Source: Sphingomonas sp. CBMAI 2297
GTDB taxonomy: Bacteria > Pseudomonadota > Alphaproteobacteria > Sphingomonadales > Sphingomonadaceae
Reading direction: 5' to 3'
DNA: 64,000 nt
NCBI RefSeq assembly: GCF_029870595.1
Contig: NZ_JAPDIR010000006.1
Coordinates: 203,661 to 267,660 of the forward strand
Shown: piece by piece, positions 1 to 8,622 of the stretch
Layout: the number at the start of each line of letters is the position of its first letter
Numbering within the stretch: position 1 is the stretch's first letter
Translations under genes and position numbers: made by a program
Notes under the pieces: model-generated
Told to the model about the DNA's origin: nothing
The model's input: only the letters and a program-made list of their open reading frames with translations
The model's database searches: none

Positions 1-285
1 GGTGCCGAGAAGGCCGGTCGCCTGGCTGGTCGCCTGGGCCGAAACCAGCAGCTCGAGCCGGTCGTTCATCGTCTGGCTCTGCTGGATCTGCGAGAATTGC
101 GCGAGCTGCGAGACGAACTCGAAATTGTCCATCGGCTTCAGCGGATCCTGATACGTCAGCTGGGTCAGGATGATCTTGAGCAGCGCATCGAAGCCGAGGC
201 CGAAGGCATCGGTCGCCGCGCTGGCGGTGCTGGCGTTCTGCTGGGTGCCGTTGGCGGCACTCACCGGCGCGGTCTGCGCGATCAT
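1..285 (-). CDS. flgD: Flagellar hook-capping scaffold FlgD, 5' part (truncated by window edge)
   Basis: The visible N-terminal ~95 residues begin MIAQTAPVSAANGTQ and contain a stretch reading LTQLTYQDPLKPMDN followed by EFVSQLAQFSQIQQ. This is the signature N-terminal segment of FlgD, the cap that scaffolds hook polymerisation outside the cell. The ATG at 283-285 overlaps the stop of the fliK-like gene as ATGA, so it is the last visible gene of the long flagellar operon. The C-terminal fibronectin/Tudor-like part lies outside the window. Confidence 0.9.
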   Translation of the reverse strand, partial: MIAQTAPVSAANGTQQNASTASAATDAFGLGFDALLKIILTQLTYQDPLKPMDNFEFVSQLAQFSQIQQSQTMNDRLELLVSAQATSQATGLLGT

Positions 286-1073
286 CGTTCACTCTCCCGT
301 AGCGGCATGGCGTTGATCTGGATGCGGGCGGCGGAAAGGCCGTGGCGGCCGAGCAGCGCCGCGATCTCGTCGCGCAGCCGATGGCGTTCCGCCTCGTCCA
401 ACCCCTCGACGCGCGCGGCAATCTGAAGCCCGCTCTCGAGCTCGCGCAGCGCCACGTGCAGCGCAGAACGGGCGGCGGATGGCGCGCGATGGGCCCGGCG
501 CTGCGCCGAGGCGACCGGATCGGCGGCGGCGCCATATTCCTCGATCGCCGGCGGCGGCGCGGCCATGGCGCGCCCCATCGGCTCGGCCGGGACGACCGCC
601 GGGGCGGCCCCGGCGGCACGCATCGCCGGCCGGGGCGACGCGCCCGGCCGCGCCGCCGCGCCGGATTCCCGGCGCCCCCCCGATACGATTTCCCGATCCA
701 GGCCCGCAGCCAAATCCTCCGGAACGGCGCCTGGAACCGGCGCGCGCATCGCATCCCCTTGCCCAAGCGCCACCGCCTGGCCCGGAGTCTCGCCCGCATG
801 GCCGAAAAAGCCGTTCTGGTTGAACATCCGCGCGCGCGGGGCGAGCGCCTGCTGCGCCGGCCCAGCGCCCGAAGCATCGGGAGCGAGCAGCGAAACCTCC
901 GGCGCAGCCAGGGAAGGCATTTCGCCAGGCACCGCCGCCCCGTCCGCCAGCGCGCCACCGGCGCCGAGCAGCTGTGCGAACAGGTCGCTCGGCGCCTGTC
1001 CGTGCTGCTGGTCGGCGGAGTCGCCCCGCCCCTCGGGCGGCATGGGGCCGGTATGCGGGAGAGGTCCAATCAT
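282..1073 (-). CDS. fliK: FliK-like flagellar hook-length control protein
   Basis: A 263-residue protein. The first ~170 residues are Ala/Pro/Gly-rich and probably disordered. The last ~60 residues form a compact domain (LHVALRELESGLQIAARVEG, then a DEIAALLGRHGL helix). This layout, a disordered ruler followed by a small folded C-terminus, matches FliK, which sets hook length and switches export specificity. The ATG at 1073 overlaps the fliJ stop (ATGA); a longer upstream reading exists but would run through fliJ. The assignment rests mainly on position between fliJ and flgD, because FliK proteins diverge strongly. At 263 residues it is shorter than enteric FliK (about 400). Confidence 0.7.
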   Translation of the reverse strand: MIGPLPHTGPMPPEGRGDSADQQHGQAPSDLFAQLLGAGGALADGAAVPGEMPSLAAPEVSLLAPDASGAGPAQQALAPRARMFNQNGFFGHAGETPGQAVALGQGDAMRAPVPGAVPEDLAAGLDREIVSGGRRESGAAARPGASPRPAMRAAGAAPAVVPAEPMGRAMAAPPPAIEEYGAAADPVASAQRRAHRAPSAARSALHVALRELESGLQIAARVEGLDEAERHRLRDEIAALLGRHGLSAARIQINAMPLRESER

Positions 1074-1519
1074 GCTCGCCTCCAGTTCGAAGCCATGCGA
1101 TCCGCCAGCACGTCGAGCGCGCGTTCGTCGCGATCGCGGCGCCGCGCCCGGCGGCTGGTGTCGAGCGCGCGGTCGGCAAGCCGGCAATGCGCATCGCCAT
1201 CATGCCAGGTCCGCTCCGCGGCCACGCACGCCTCGGCCATCTGCGCGCGATGCGCCTGCGCGGCCGCGCTCGCCTGGCCCTGCTCGACAAGCTCGGCGGC
1301 GAGCGCATGGGCGAAATCCGGCGCGAAGTCCGCGCTGCCCAGATGCGCGTCCCAGGCACGCGCGGCCATTGCCGTGCGCTCGTCCGCCCGCCGCGACGCG
1401 TCCGCGGCCTCTTCCTCGCGCACCTGCGCCGCGGCCAGCTCCTGATGCGCCGCCATGCGCTGCGCGACACGAAGCGCGGCGATGTCGGCAAGCGCGCGAT
1501 GGGCCCGGCGGTCATGCAT
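1070..1519 (-). CDS. fliJ: FliJ-like flagellar export chaperone / ATPase stalk
   Basis: 149 residues, almost entirely charged and Ala-rich helix (runs such as AAAQVREEEAADASRRADER), typical of the antiparallel coiled coil of FliJ. FliJ is the soluble export component that sits in the FliI hexamer like a rotor stalk. It starts 8 bp inside the 3' end of fliI and ends in an ATGA overlap with the fliK-like gene, so translation is probably coupled. Sequence identity within this family is low; the call relies on coiled-coil character, size and the fliI-X-fliK position. Confidence 0.75.
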   Translation of the reverse strand: MHDRRAHRALADIAALRVAQRMAAHQELAAAQVREEEAADASRRADERTAMAARAWDAHLGSADFAPDFAHALAAELVEQGQASAAAQAHRAQMAEACVAAERTWHDGDAHCRLADRALDTSRRARRRDRDERALDVLADRMASNWRRA

Positions 1520-2825
1520 GGCCGCCGCTCCCGATCGCCATGCCCAGGCCGGCGAGCGTGTCGGCGAACGCCGAATTCTCGCCCTGCCCCTGGCGCAGGA
1601 ACGCCATCAGCTTCGCCCGCATCGCGATCGCCTGGTCGATCTCGGCATTGGCGCCTCCCTTGTAGACGCCGCTCTCGATCATCACCCGCGCCTCGTCATA
1701 GACGCCGAGCTGAGTGACGGCGGTGCGCGCCGCCGCGGCGTGCTGGCGCTCCATCAGCCGCGCGGCCTGGCGGCTGATGCTGCGCGACACATCGATCGCC
1801 GGAAAATGCCCGCGCTCCGCCAGCGTGCGCGACAGCACGACATGGCCGTCGAGCAGCGACTTCATCACTTCGACGATCGGGTCGTCGACATCGTCGGTCT
1901 CGCTCAGCACGGTCATCACGGCGGTGATCGCGCCGCGTCCGGTGGCGCCGCAGCGCTCGACCAGCCGCGGCAGGGCCGCGAAGACATTCGGCGTATAGGC
2001 GCGCACCGTCGGCGGCTCGCCGGCGGCAAGGCCGATCTCGCGCAGCGCCATGGCAAGACGCGTGACCGAATCCACCACCAGCAGCACATGCTCGCCGCGA
2101 TCGCGCCAATGCTCGGCCAGGCACAGCGCGACATTGGCCGCACGGGCGCGCAGCGCCGCGGTCTCGTCGGAGGTCGCGGCGACCAGAGTGAAGCGCGCCG
2201 CATCGGCACGCGCGGAGAGCGTGCGCCAGATCGCCTCGACTTCGCGCCCGCGCTCGCCGACCAGGCACAGCACCACCCGGTCGCATTCGATCTGCCCGGC
2301 GAGCTGCTCGAGCAGGCTCGTCTTGCCCACGCCCGCCGCGGCGAAGATGCCGACGCGCTGCCCCTCGCCGAGCGTCAGCAGCCCGTCGATCGCGCGCAGC
2401 CCGGTCTTCACCATGCGTCGCGGCGCCGCGCGCTCGAGCGGGCGCGGCACCGATCCGGCCAGCGCCGCCCGGCCCTGGACGGCGATTTCCCCCAGGCCGT
2501 CGAACGGCCGCCCGAACCCATCGATCGCCCGCCCGGCGAACCCGTCTCCCACCGCCGCCGAGCTGCCGCCGGGCAGCGCCGTCACCCGCGCGCCCGGGCG
2601 CACCCGGCGGTTCTGCTCGAGCGGCACCAGGATCAGCCCGGCTTCGTCCACCGCGGCGACTTCGACGCGCACGACGCCGCCCTCGCCGGCGACATCGCAA
2701 AGATCGCCCACGGTGCAGGCCGGACCGGTCGCCTCGAAATGGCCATGCGCGACCTTGCGCACGAAGCCGACCGGGCGGACCAGCTCCAGATCGCCCAGCC
2801 GCCGCAGGAAGGGATGGGCGGTCAT
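1512..2825 (-). CDS. fliI: Flagellum-specific export ATPase FliI
   Basis: 437 residues from the ATG at 2825, which overlaps the fliH stop (ATGA). An upstream in-frame start at 2903 would run back into fliH and is unlikely. Walker A (AAAGVGKTSLL) lies near residue 160. It is followed by a Walker B-type VLLVVDSVTRLAMALRE and the T3SS/F1-type segment SETDDVDDPIVEVMKSLLDG. It is a hexameric ATPase of the cytoplasmic export gate that energises delivery of rod, hook and filament subunits. Its length matches the family (~440). FliH upstream and FliJ downstream are its expected partners. Confidence 0.96.
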   Translation of the reverse strand: MTAHPFLRRLGDLELVRPVGFVRKVAHGHFEATGPACTVGDLCDVAGEGGVVRVEVAAVDEAGLILVPLEQNRRVRPGARVTALPGGSSAAVGDGFAGRAIDGFGRPFDGLGEIAVQGRAALAGSVPRPLERAAPRRMVKTGLRAIDGLLTLGEGQRVGIFAAAGVGKTSLLEQLAGQIECDRVVLCLVGERGREVEAIWRTLSARADAARFTLVAATSDETAALRARAANVALCLAEHWRDRGEHVLLVVDSVTRLAMALREIGLAAGEPPTVRAYTPNVFAALPRLVERCGATGRGAITAVMTVLSETDDVDDPIVEVMKSLLDGHVVLSRTLAERGHFPAIDVSRSISRQAARLMERQHAAAARTAVTQLGVYDEARVMIESGVYKGGANAEIDQAIAMRAKLMAFLRQGQGENSAFADTLAGLGMAIGSGGHA

Positions 2826-3484
2826 CCGGCCATCTCGGCGAGCAGGGCCGACAGCGCCTGCCACTGCGTGTCCATGTCGAGATCGATCTGGCCCAGCCGG
2901 CATTCGATCCGGCTGGCGCCGGCACGCAGCGCGCGGTCGGTCTCGATGCGCACCCCTTCCGCGCCAAGCCCGGCCGAGAGCGCGGCGAGCGCGTCGATGT
3001 CAGGAAAGTCCTCTGGACTCAAATGGATAGCGATCACGCTCGATCGACGCAGGGCAGCGAGCTGGCGCGCGATCATCGCCTCGACCAGAGCGGACCGGTC
3101 CTCGCTATCGGCGAACATCCTGGCGAGCGCGGCGCGGGCGAGTTCCGGGGCGAGCCGGTCGAGCGCGCCCAGCCGCTCGCCCAGGTCGGCGCGGGCCCGC
3201 TCCAGCCCCTGGCGCAGCGCGGCGATCCCGTCGGCCTCGCGCCGCTCGGCCTGCGCCAGCCCTTCCTGCCGGCCCTCCTCGCGCGCCACCGCCACCGCGC
3301 GCTTCGCCGCCGCCTCGTCCTCGGCGCGCTGGCGCTGGAGCCGCTCCAGCTCGGCGACCAGCCGGGCCTGCTCGATGTCGCGCGGATCCGGCGCCGGCAT
3401 CTCGCGCGCTTCGGCGGGCGGACGCGCGCCGCCGACGAAGCTGCGCACCGCGATCCCGGCGTCGGACTTGATGAGCATGGTCAC
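2822..3484 (-). CDS. fliH: FliH-like flagellar export ATPase regulator
   Basis: 220 residues with a GTG start at 3484 (GTGA overlap with the preceding gene); an ATG two codons later at 3478 is an alternative. After ~35 residues comes a charged coiled coil (ELERLQRQRAEDEAAAKRAV), then a globular C-terminal half ending SALLAEMAG. This is the FliH/YscL layout: a dimeric stator that binds FliI and tethers it to the motor C-ring. The position immediately before fliI supports the call. FliH normally docks on FliN, which is not in this window. Confidence 0.8.
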   Translation of the reverse strand: MTMLIKSDAGIAVRSFVGGARPPAEAREMPAPDPRDIEQARLVAELERLQRQRAEDEAAAKRAVAVAREEGRQEGLAQAERREADGIAALRQGLERARADLGERLGALDRLAPELARAALARMFADSEDRSALVEAMIARQLAALRRSSVIAIHLSPEDFPDIDALAALSAGLGAEGVRIETDRALRAGASRIECRLGQIDLDMDTQWQALSALLAEMAG

Positions 3485-3831
3485 GGCAGCTTGCCGCGCG
3501 GGCGGAGCAGGCCGCCCATCGTCTGGGCGAGCGACGCGCCGCGGCCCGGCTCGGGGCGCGCGGCGCCCTTCCCCGCCGGCATCAGGAACGCATCGAGGGC
3601 GCGCCGCCCCGCCACGGTGAGCCCGGCATCGCGCGCCTCGAGCCGCGCGGCGATATCGGCGGAATAGGGAGAGGCCGGTTCCACCGGGCCGCCAGCGACG
3701 GCGGCGAGCCGGGCGCGGACGCGGCGGCGCTCCTCGGCGCCCAGCCTTGCGAGCACGGCCCTGCGATCGGCGGCCGGCATCTCGCGCAATGCTTCGATCA
3801 GAATGTCGAGCCGGGCCTCAGGCAGCAGCAT
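3481..3831 (-). CDS. Short protein in the fliG position (possible reduced FliG-like protein)
   Basis: 116 residues starting MLLPEARLDILIEALREMP. The first ~45 residues are helical with the pattern LxxLP..R..VL..LGAEER..VRARL, vaguely like the helical repeats of FliG/MgtE N-terminal domains. The rest is Pro/Gly-rich, ending GLLRPRGKLP. It overlaps the 3' end of fliF by 14 bp and the fliH start by 4 bp. In most flagellar operons a ~330-residue FliG motor-switch protein lies exactly here. The charged C-terminal torque helix of FliG is absent. It may be a degenerate FliG, an adaptor, or unrelated. The ORF is intact and translationally coupled, so it is likely expressed. Confidence 0.6.
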   Translation of the reverse strand: MLLPEARLDILIEALREMPAADRRAVLARLGAEERRRVRARLAAVAGGPVEPASPYSADIAARLEARDAGLTVAGRRALDAFLMPAGKGAARPEPGRGASLAQTMGGLLRPRGKLP

Positions 3832-5095
3832 CGCCGGCCTCCTCCGTCATGTTGAGCTGGCGGCGGAGCCGCTGCGCAAAGGCCTCCTGCTCCTCGCCAC
3901 TCATCCGGCTGCCCGGCGCGCGGAAACGCCAGACCAGCATCGCCGCGATCGCCACACCGGCAACCAGCCAGAGCCACACCGGCGGCCAGGCGAAGCCGAA
4001 GCCCTGGGCCGGCAGCGGCGCGGCGGCGGCGGGCGCGCCTGCCGCCGCATGGCTGGGCTGCGCGATCGGCGGGGAGGACAGCGACCGGTCGATCGGCCCG
4101 GTCTCGAACGACAGGCTGTCGCCGGCCTGGTCGTCCAGCCCGGTCGCCTGGACGATGGCGTTGCGCGCGACCTGCTGGTCCTCGGAATTGATCGGCGCTT
4201 CGCTGATGAACAGGATGCGCATGCGGAAGTTGCGCGCCGCCCCCTCGCCCGAAGGCGTCCAGCCGGCGGCGGGCGCCGTCGCCGGATCGGAACCGGCCGG
4301 GCCGTTCGGCAGCAGCAGGACCCGCAGGGCAAAGCGCACGCCCGGCATCTGCCGCTCCACCGCGCCGCGCGCCCGGGCACGATAATAATTCTCGATCGCG
4401 CCGCGTTCCTCGATATCGGCGGGACGCTCAAGGCCGGCACCGCCCTCGATCGCCGGCGCGGGACTGATCACATGGCCGGCGGCATCGAGCACCACCACCT
4501 TGCTCTCGGGCAGATCGGGGACCGCGGCGGCAACCAGCTGCTGGATGCCGGAGACGCGCGCCGGGTCGGCCGTCTGGCCCGGCTTCATCGTCACCGTCAC
4601 CGCGGCCTTGGGATCGACCCGGTCGCCACGGAAGAGCGCCTTTTCGGGCAGCGCGAGATGGACACGCGCAGTCTCCACGCCGTCCATCGCCGTGATGGTG
4701 CGGACCAGCTCGCCCTGAAGCGCGCGCTGATAATTGATCTTCTGCGCGAAGTTGGTGAGCCCCATGTCGGACTTGTTGAACAGCTCGAAGCCGATCTGGC
4801 CGCGCGCCGCCGCGTCCGACCCGGCGATCGCGACGCGAGTGGCATCGGCCTGCCCCTCCGGCACCAGGATCGTCGCGCCGCCGTCGCGCAGGCGATAGGC
4901 CACGCCGCGCTTGTCGAGCTCGGCGACGATCGCGGAGGCATCGGTCGGCCGCAGCCCCTGGGCGAGCACGACATAGTCGGTGCGCAGGAACAGGAAATAG
5001 CCGGTGGCGAGCAGCAGCAGGACGAGCCCGAGGACGCCGCCCAACAGGTACAGCTGGCCACGGGGAGCGGCGGGAGCGGGAACGGGGTTTTCCAT
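3818..5095 (-). CDS. fliF: Flagellar MS-ring protein FliF
   Basis: 425 residues with an N-terminal membrane segment (about 14-37, LYLLGGVLGLVLLLLATGYF). The YscJ/FliF ring-building motifs follow: LDKRGVAYRLRDGG, GFELFNKSDMGLTNFAQKIN and VDPKAAVTVTMKPG. A second membrane segment lies near residues 375-395. It forms the MS ring in the inner membrane. It is clearly shorter than classical FliF (~550), chiefly in the periplasmic loop after residue 250 and in the cytoplasmic tail. The tail is the part that normally binds FliG, which fits with the missing full-length fliG next door. Confidence 0.94.
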   Translation of the reverse strand: MENPVPAPAAPRGQLYLLGGVLGLVLLLLATGYFLFLRTDYVVLAQGLRPTDASAIVAELDKRGVAYRLRDGGATILVPEGQADATRVAIAGSDAAARGQIGFELFNKSDMGLTNFAQKINYQRALQGELVRTITAMDGVETARVHLALPEKALFRGDRVDPKAAVTVTMKPGQTADPARVSGIQQLVAAAVPDLPESKVVVLDAAGHVISPAPAIEGGAGLERPADIEERGAIENYYRARARGAVERQMPGVRFALRVLLLPNGPAGSDPATAPAAGWTPSGEGAARNFRMRILFISEAPINSEDQQVARNAIVQATGLDDQAGDSLSFETGPIDRSLSSPPIAQPSHAAAGAPAAAAPLPAQGFGFAWPPVWLWLVAGVAIAAMLVWRFRAPGSRMSGEEQEAFAQRLRRQLNMTEEAGDAAA

Positions 5096-5109
5096 CGGAG
5101 ATCAGCCGG

Positions 5110-5433
5110 TCAGAGAGGCATGTTCATGATTTCGCGATAGCCCTCGACGATCCGCGAACGGACCTGCATCGCGAGTTCCACCGAAAGCCGGGCCTGCTCC
5201 AGCGCCATGGTGACCTGGTGCACCGGCACCGAATCATCGACCGTGAACTGCTGGACGAGCTTGTCCGCCGTGGCGATCTTCTGATCGACGCCGCGCAACC
5301 CGCTCATCAGCACCTCGCCGAAGCCGGCGCCCCCGGCGGGCTGGGCGACCGTCCCGGTCGCCTCGCCCAGGCGCAGCGCGAGCGGCGCCGCATCCGTGCT
5401 GCCGATCGCCGCGATCCCCTCGACCCCGGTCAC
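5110..5433 (-). CDS. fliE: Flagellar hook-basal body adaptor FliE
   Basis: 107 residues from a GTG at 5433 overlapping the flgC stop (GTGA). The C-terminal half carries the FliE signature (VHQVTMALEQARLSVELAMQ, then RSRIVEGYREIMNM), a helical hairpin that joins the MS ring to the proximal rod. Length matches the family (~105). Its place between flgC and fliF is the usual one. The gap to fliF is 14 bp. Confidence 0.94.
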   Translation of the reverse strand: MTGVEGIAAIGSTDAAPLALRLGEATGTVAQPAGGAGFGEVLMSGLRGVDQKIATADKLVQQFTVDDSVPVHQVTMALEQARLSVELAMQVRSRIVEGYREIMNMPL

Positions 5434-5852
5434 GACTGCTTGCCCAGTTCGGCGGCGCGCGAATACATTTGCTGCGCGATGCTCATCGCCGTGAGATTGG
5501 CCTCATAGGCGCGCGAGGTCTTGATCAGCAGCGTCATCTCGGATGCGTGATCGACATCGGGATAGGTGACGAAGCCATCGGCATCGGCATGCGGATGGCC
5601 GGGTTCGTAGACTCGCCGCGTCCCCGCCGCCATCGGCTCGACGCCGAGCACCTCGACGCCGCCGGGCGTCTTGTCGTCCGCGCGCACCAGATGCGCGAAA
5701 TCGACCTGCGGCCCCGACAACAGGCGCAGCGGGTGGAAAGGCTGGCCGGAGGCGGTGCGGCTCGTGTTGATGTTGGCCAGGTTCTGCGCGATCACCTGGA
5801 GGCGCTGCCACTCGACGTCCAGGCCGGTGCGGCTGATGGCGATGGCATCCAT
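5430..5852 (-). CDS. flgC: Flagellar proximal rod protein FlgC
   Basis: 140 residues from the ATG at 5852. An upstream in-frame start at 5948 would overlap flgB by ~95 bp, so the downstream ATG, one base after the flgB stop, is preferred. It has the N-terminal rod motif VIAQNLANINTSRTASGQPF and the C-terminal helix MTLLIKTSRAYEANLTAMSI, both conserved in FlgC. The protein polymerises in the periplasm as part of the rod and is exported by the flagellar type III apparatus without a cleaved signal. Confidence 0.94.
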   Translation of the reverse strand: MDAIAISRTGLDVEWQRLQVIAQNLANINTSRTASGQPFHPLRLLSGPQVDFAHLVRADDKTPGGVEVLGVEPMAAGTRRVYEPGHPHADADGFVTYPDVDHASEMTLLIKTSRAYEANLTAMSIAQQMYSRAAELGKQS

Positions 5853-5853
5853 C

Positions 5854-6198
5854 TCAGCGGCCTCCCGAAACGATGGTGCGGGCAAGCTCCATCTGGCGGC
5901 CGAGGATCGAGAGCAGCGCGCCATAGCGCATCGCCGTCTGCGAGGCATTGGCGATCTCCAGGTCGAGCCGCATCTCGCTGGCGATGCGCGGCGTCGGCAC
6001 GAGCTCCACCTTGGGCTCGACGCCCGCGATCGCGCCGCCGCCCTGCGTCGCCGCGCTGCGCAGGCTGTCCTCGAAAGTGACGCGGATCGGCCGGTAGTTG
6101 GGCGAGTTCGCGTTGGCGATGTTCTGCGCCGTCGCCTGGTAGCGCGCGGTAAGCCCGTCGAGCGCCTTGGCGATCAGCGCCGTCGAAATACTCTCCAT
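5854..6198 (-). CDS. flgB: Flagellar proximal rod protein FlgB
   Basis: 114 residues from the ATG at 6198, preceded by a very strong AAAGGGGGGGG Shine-Dalgarno. An in-frame GTG at 6216 is less likely. The rod motif TAQNIANANSPNYRP near residue 25 and the C-terminal LGRQMELARTIVSGG helix are typical of FlgB. It forms part of the proximal rod with FlgC and FlgF. It lies between flgI and flgC, with 1 bp to flgC. Confidence 0.93.
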   Translation of the reverse strand: MESISTALIAKALDGLTARYQATAQNIANANSPNYRPIRVTFEDSLRSAATQGGGAIAGVEPKVELVPTPRIASEMRLDLEIANASQTAMRYGALLSILGRQMELARTIVSGGR

Positions 6199-6217
6199 GT
6201 CCCCCCCCTTTTTCACG

Positions 6218-7348
6218 CTACTGAACGATGATCTCCGCGTGCAGCGCGCCCGCGGTCTTGATTGCCTGGAGGATGCTGATCATGCGCCGCGTATCGACAT
6301 GCGCGCGCGACAACGCCTGGACGAGATCGGCGACCGAAGTGTTGGGAAAGCGGAACGACTGGTCTCCCACCCCTTGCGCCACCTCGAGCTTGGTGTTGGT
6401 GACGATCAGGCTGCTGACGTCGCTGGCGAAGCCGCCATAGAAGCCGCCGGGCTGCGACGCGCTGCGCTCGCCGGTCACCGTCACCTTGATGTCGCCCTGC
6501 GCGATCGCGACGCTCGAGATCATCACGTCGCCGCCGGCCACCACCGTGCCGGTGCGCTCGTTGATCACGATGCGCGGCGCGACGTCGGGCTCGACCCGGA
6601 CATTCTCGAGCTGCGCCACGAAGCCGGTCACTTCCGTCGGCGCGCCGGCGAAGCGGATGCGGACCTCGTCGGCATTCTTCGCGAGCGCGGTGCCATGGCC
6701 GAAGCGCGCGTTGATCTGCTCGGCGATGCGCTGCGAGGTCGAGAAGCTCGGGCTGGCGAGCAGGAACCCGATCTCGTTGCCGCCGCGCAGCACCGCGGAC
6801 TCCACCGGCGCCTCGATCGTGCCGCCGCCCTGGAGCACCGCGGTGGTCGGATAGTTGCGCTGCTGCTGGTTGAGATCGGCGTCGAACCGATAGCCCCCCA
6901 CCAGCAGCGGCCCCTGCGCCAGCGCATAGGTGCGCTGGTCCGGCCCGAGCAGCGGCGTCATGATCAGCGTGCCGCCCGCCAGGCTGCGCGCATCGCCGAT
7001 CGAGGATACGGTGACGTCGATCCGGTCGCCGACATTGGCCGAGGGCGGCAGCACCGCGGTGACCATCACCACCGCGACGTTGCGGCTGCTGAGCTGGTCC
7101 TCGGTCACGCTGGTGCCCAGGCGGCTCAGCACGTTGCGCAGCGCCTGGCGCGTCACGGCGCTGCGGCGCGTGTCGCCCGATCCCGCAAGGCCGGTGACCA
7201 GGCCATAGCCCACCAGCGCATTCTCGCGCCAGCCGTCGAACCGGCCCAGGCTCTTGAGCGGCACCGACTGGGCCATGGCGGGCGCGGCCGGCACCGCCAG
7301 GGCCAGTATCAGGGCCGCCGCCGCGCGGAGGGTTCCGACGCCGCGCAT
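6218..7348 (-). CDS. flgI: Flagellar P-ring protein FlgI
   Basis: 376 residues with a Sec signal peptide (about 1-26, ending APAMA|QS). Conserved FlgI segments include NALVGYGLVTGLAGSGD, SSIGDARSLAGGTLIMTPL, RIVINERTGTVVAGGDV and FPNTSVADLVQALSRA. It forms the peptidoglycan-embedded bushing of the rod. The start ATG shares a base with the flgH stop (TGATG). Length equals the family norm. FlgA upstream is the expected P-ring chaperone. Confidence 0.97.
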   Translation of the reverse strand: MRGVGTLRAAAALILALAVPAAPAMAQSVPLKSLGRFDGWRENALVGYGLVTGLAGSGDTRRSAVTRQALRNVLSRLGTSVTEDQLSSRNVAVVMVTAVLPPSANVGDRIDVTVSSIGDARSLAGGTLIMTPLLGPDQRTYALAQGPLLVGGYRFDADLNQQQRNYPTTAVLQGGGTIEAPVESAVLRGGNEIGFLLASPSFSTSQRIAEQINARFGHGTALAKNADEVRIRFAGAPTEVTGFVAQLENVRVEPDVAPRIVINERTGTVVAGGDVMISSVAIAQGDIKVTVTGERSASQPGGFYGGFASDVSSLIVTNTKLEVAQGVGDQSFRFPNTSVADLVQALSRAHVDTRRMISILQAIKTAGALHAEIIVQ

Positions 7349-7926
7349 CAGCCCAGCCCCAGCAGCGAGAAGATGCGGTTGAGCAGCCCCGGCCTGGCGC
7401 TGCGCGAGACGAAGCCCTTGCCGTCATAATTGATCTGGGCATCGGCGATCCGGCTCGACAGCACGCTGTTGTCGCTGCGGATGTCCTCGGGCCGGATGCG
7501 CCCGCGCACGGCGATCAGCGTCTTCTCGCCGTTCACATGGAGGCGCTGCTCGCCGACGATGCGATAATCGCCATTGGGCAGCACCTGCTCGATCGTGACG
7601 CTGAGCTGCGCGACCAGCCGCTCGCTGCGCCGCACCTCGCCGCGCCCGGTATAGCCGCCGCCGAAGGAGAGCTGGCCGCTCTCGTTGATCGAGCCCGCAT
7701 TGAGCCCGCCCGACACGTCGGTGCTCTTGCGCGTCGCATTCTGCGTGGTGTTCGAAGCCTCGGCCGCCTGCTGGACGACCACCGTGATCGCGTCGCCCAC
7801 GCCGCTGGCGCGGCGGTCCGCGGCCATGGAGGACCAGTTCCCGCCCTTGTAGAGATCCTGGGCGGATGCCGGTGCCGCGAGCAGCAGCGCCGCGGCGCCG
7901 GCGGCGGTTGCCAGCCCGGGGCTCAT
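7348..7926 (-). CDS. flgH: Flagellar L-ring protein FlgH
   Basis: 192 residues with the L-ring signatures GDAITVVVQQAAEASN, LPNGDYRIVGEQRLHVNGE and IRPEDIRSDNSVLSSRIADA. It forms the outer-membrane ring around the rod. The signal sequence ends APASAQDLYKGG without the usual lipobox cysteine, so it looks like a signal peptidase I substrate rather than the classical FlgH lipoprotein. It overlaps flgA (ATGA) and flgI (TGATG). It is slightly shorter than enteric FlgH (~230). Confidence 0.95.
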   Translation of the reverse strand: MSPGLATAAGAAALLLAAPASAQDLYKGGNWSSMAADRRASGVGDAITVVVQQAAEASNTTQNATRKSTDVSGGLNAGSINESGQLSFGGGYTGRGEVRRSERLVAQLSVTIEQVLPNGDYRIVGEQRLHVNGEKTLIAVRGRIRPEDIRSDNSVLSSRIADAQINYDGKGFVSRSARPGLLNRIFSLLGLG

Positions 7927-8618
7927 CGCCCGCCCTCCCCGCCGGCCAGCGCGAGCGGCGCGGCGAAGACCTTGCCCTGGGCATCGCGCACGAACAGGCG
8001 CCCGCCCGAACGGCCGGACTGCATCGTGGTCACCGCGCGCTCGACCGTCACCGGGCCGGCCGCCGAGCGCAGCGTGAGCGGGGTTCCCTTGCCGATCGCG
8101 TCCCGCGGAAGCGCCGCCAGCCGCCCGAGATAGGCGCCCGCCGGCAGCGCGGCGCGCGCCACCGCCAGCCCGCCCCGATCGTAGCGCAGCGCCGCCGGCC
8201 GCGCGTCACGGCATGCGGTCGCGATCACGTCTCCCGCCGTGACGGCGGCGCCCGCCGGAATCGCGGCGGCGGCGGCGAAGCAGCCGCCATGGCTGCGCGC
8301 CGGCGCGGCCGCGAACGCGGCGCGGATCCGGACCGTCTCTCCCGCCGGGGCCGCCACGCGCAGCCCGGGCACCCGGCGGCGCACCAGCGCGGCGAGATCG
8401 CGCGCCGGCAGGACGAGCGCCGACGCGCCGCGCGGCAGCCGGGCGACCACCAGGTCGGCGATGCGCGCCGGCAGCGCCCCGTCGCGCGCCGCGACCAGAT
8501 CGCCGACGCGCAGCTGCGCCGAGCGCACCTCGACCACCGGCCTGAGCGCGACATCCGTGCCGCCGCCCCCGGCCGCGGCGGCGACGAGCGCCACCCCCAT
8601 GACGATCCCCCCCGCCAT
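7923..8618 (-). CDS. flgA: Flagellar P-ring assembly chaperone FlgA
   Basis: 231 residues from the ATG at 8618, four bases past the flgG stop (a second ATG lies at 8600). It has an N-terminal hydrophobic export signal. The C-terminal half is an SAF-type domain (AAIPAGAAVTAGDVIATACR, RAALPAGAYLGRL, KGTPLTLRSAAGPVTVERAV), as in FlgA, the periplasmic chaperone needed for FlgI polymerisation. The ending GKVFAAPLAL resembles the usual FlgA tail. It is directly followed by flgH and flgI. Confidence 0.88.
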   Translation of the reverse strand: MAGGIVMGVALVAAAAGGGGTDVALRPVVEVRSAQLRVGDLVAARDGALPARIADLVVARLPRGASALVLPARDLAALVRRRVPGLRVAAPAGETVRIRAAFAAAPARSHGGCFAAAAAIPAGAAVTAGDVIATACRDARPAALRYDRGGLAVARAALPAGAYLGRLAALPRDAIGKGTPLTLRSAAGPVTVERAVTTMQSGRSGGRLFVRDAQGKVFAAPLALAGGEGGR

Positions 8619-8622
8619 GGTG

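Noticed and set aside
1455..3620. 721-codon plus-strand frame across fliI, fliH and part of the 116-aa gene
   Set aside because: Antisense to well-recognised flagellar genes on the minus strand, with shadow-type composition.
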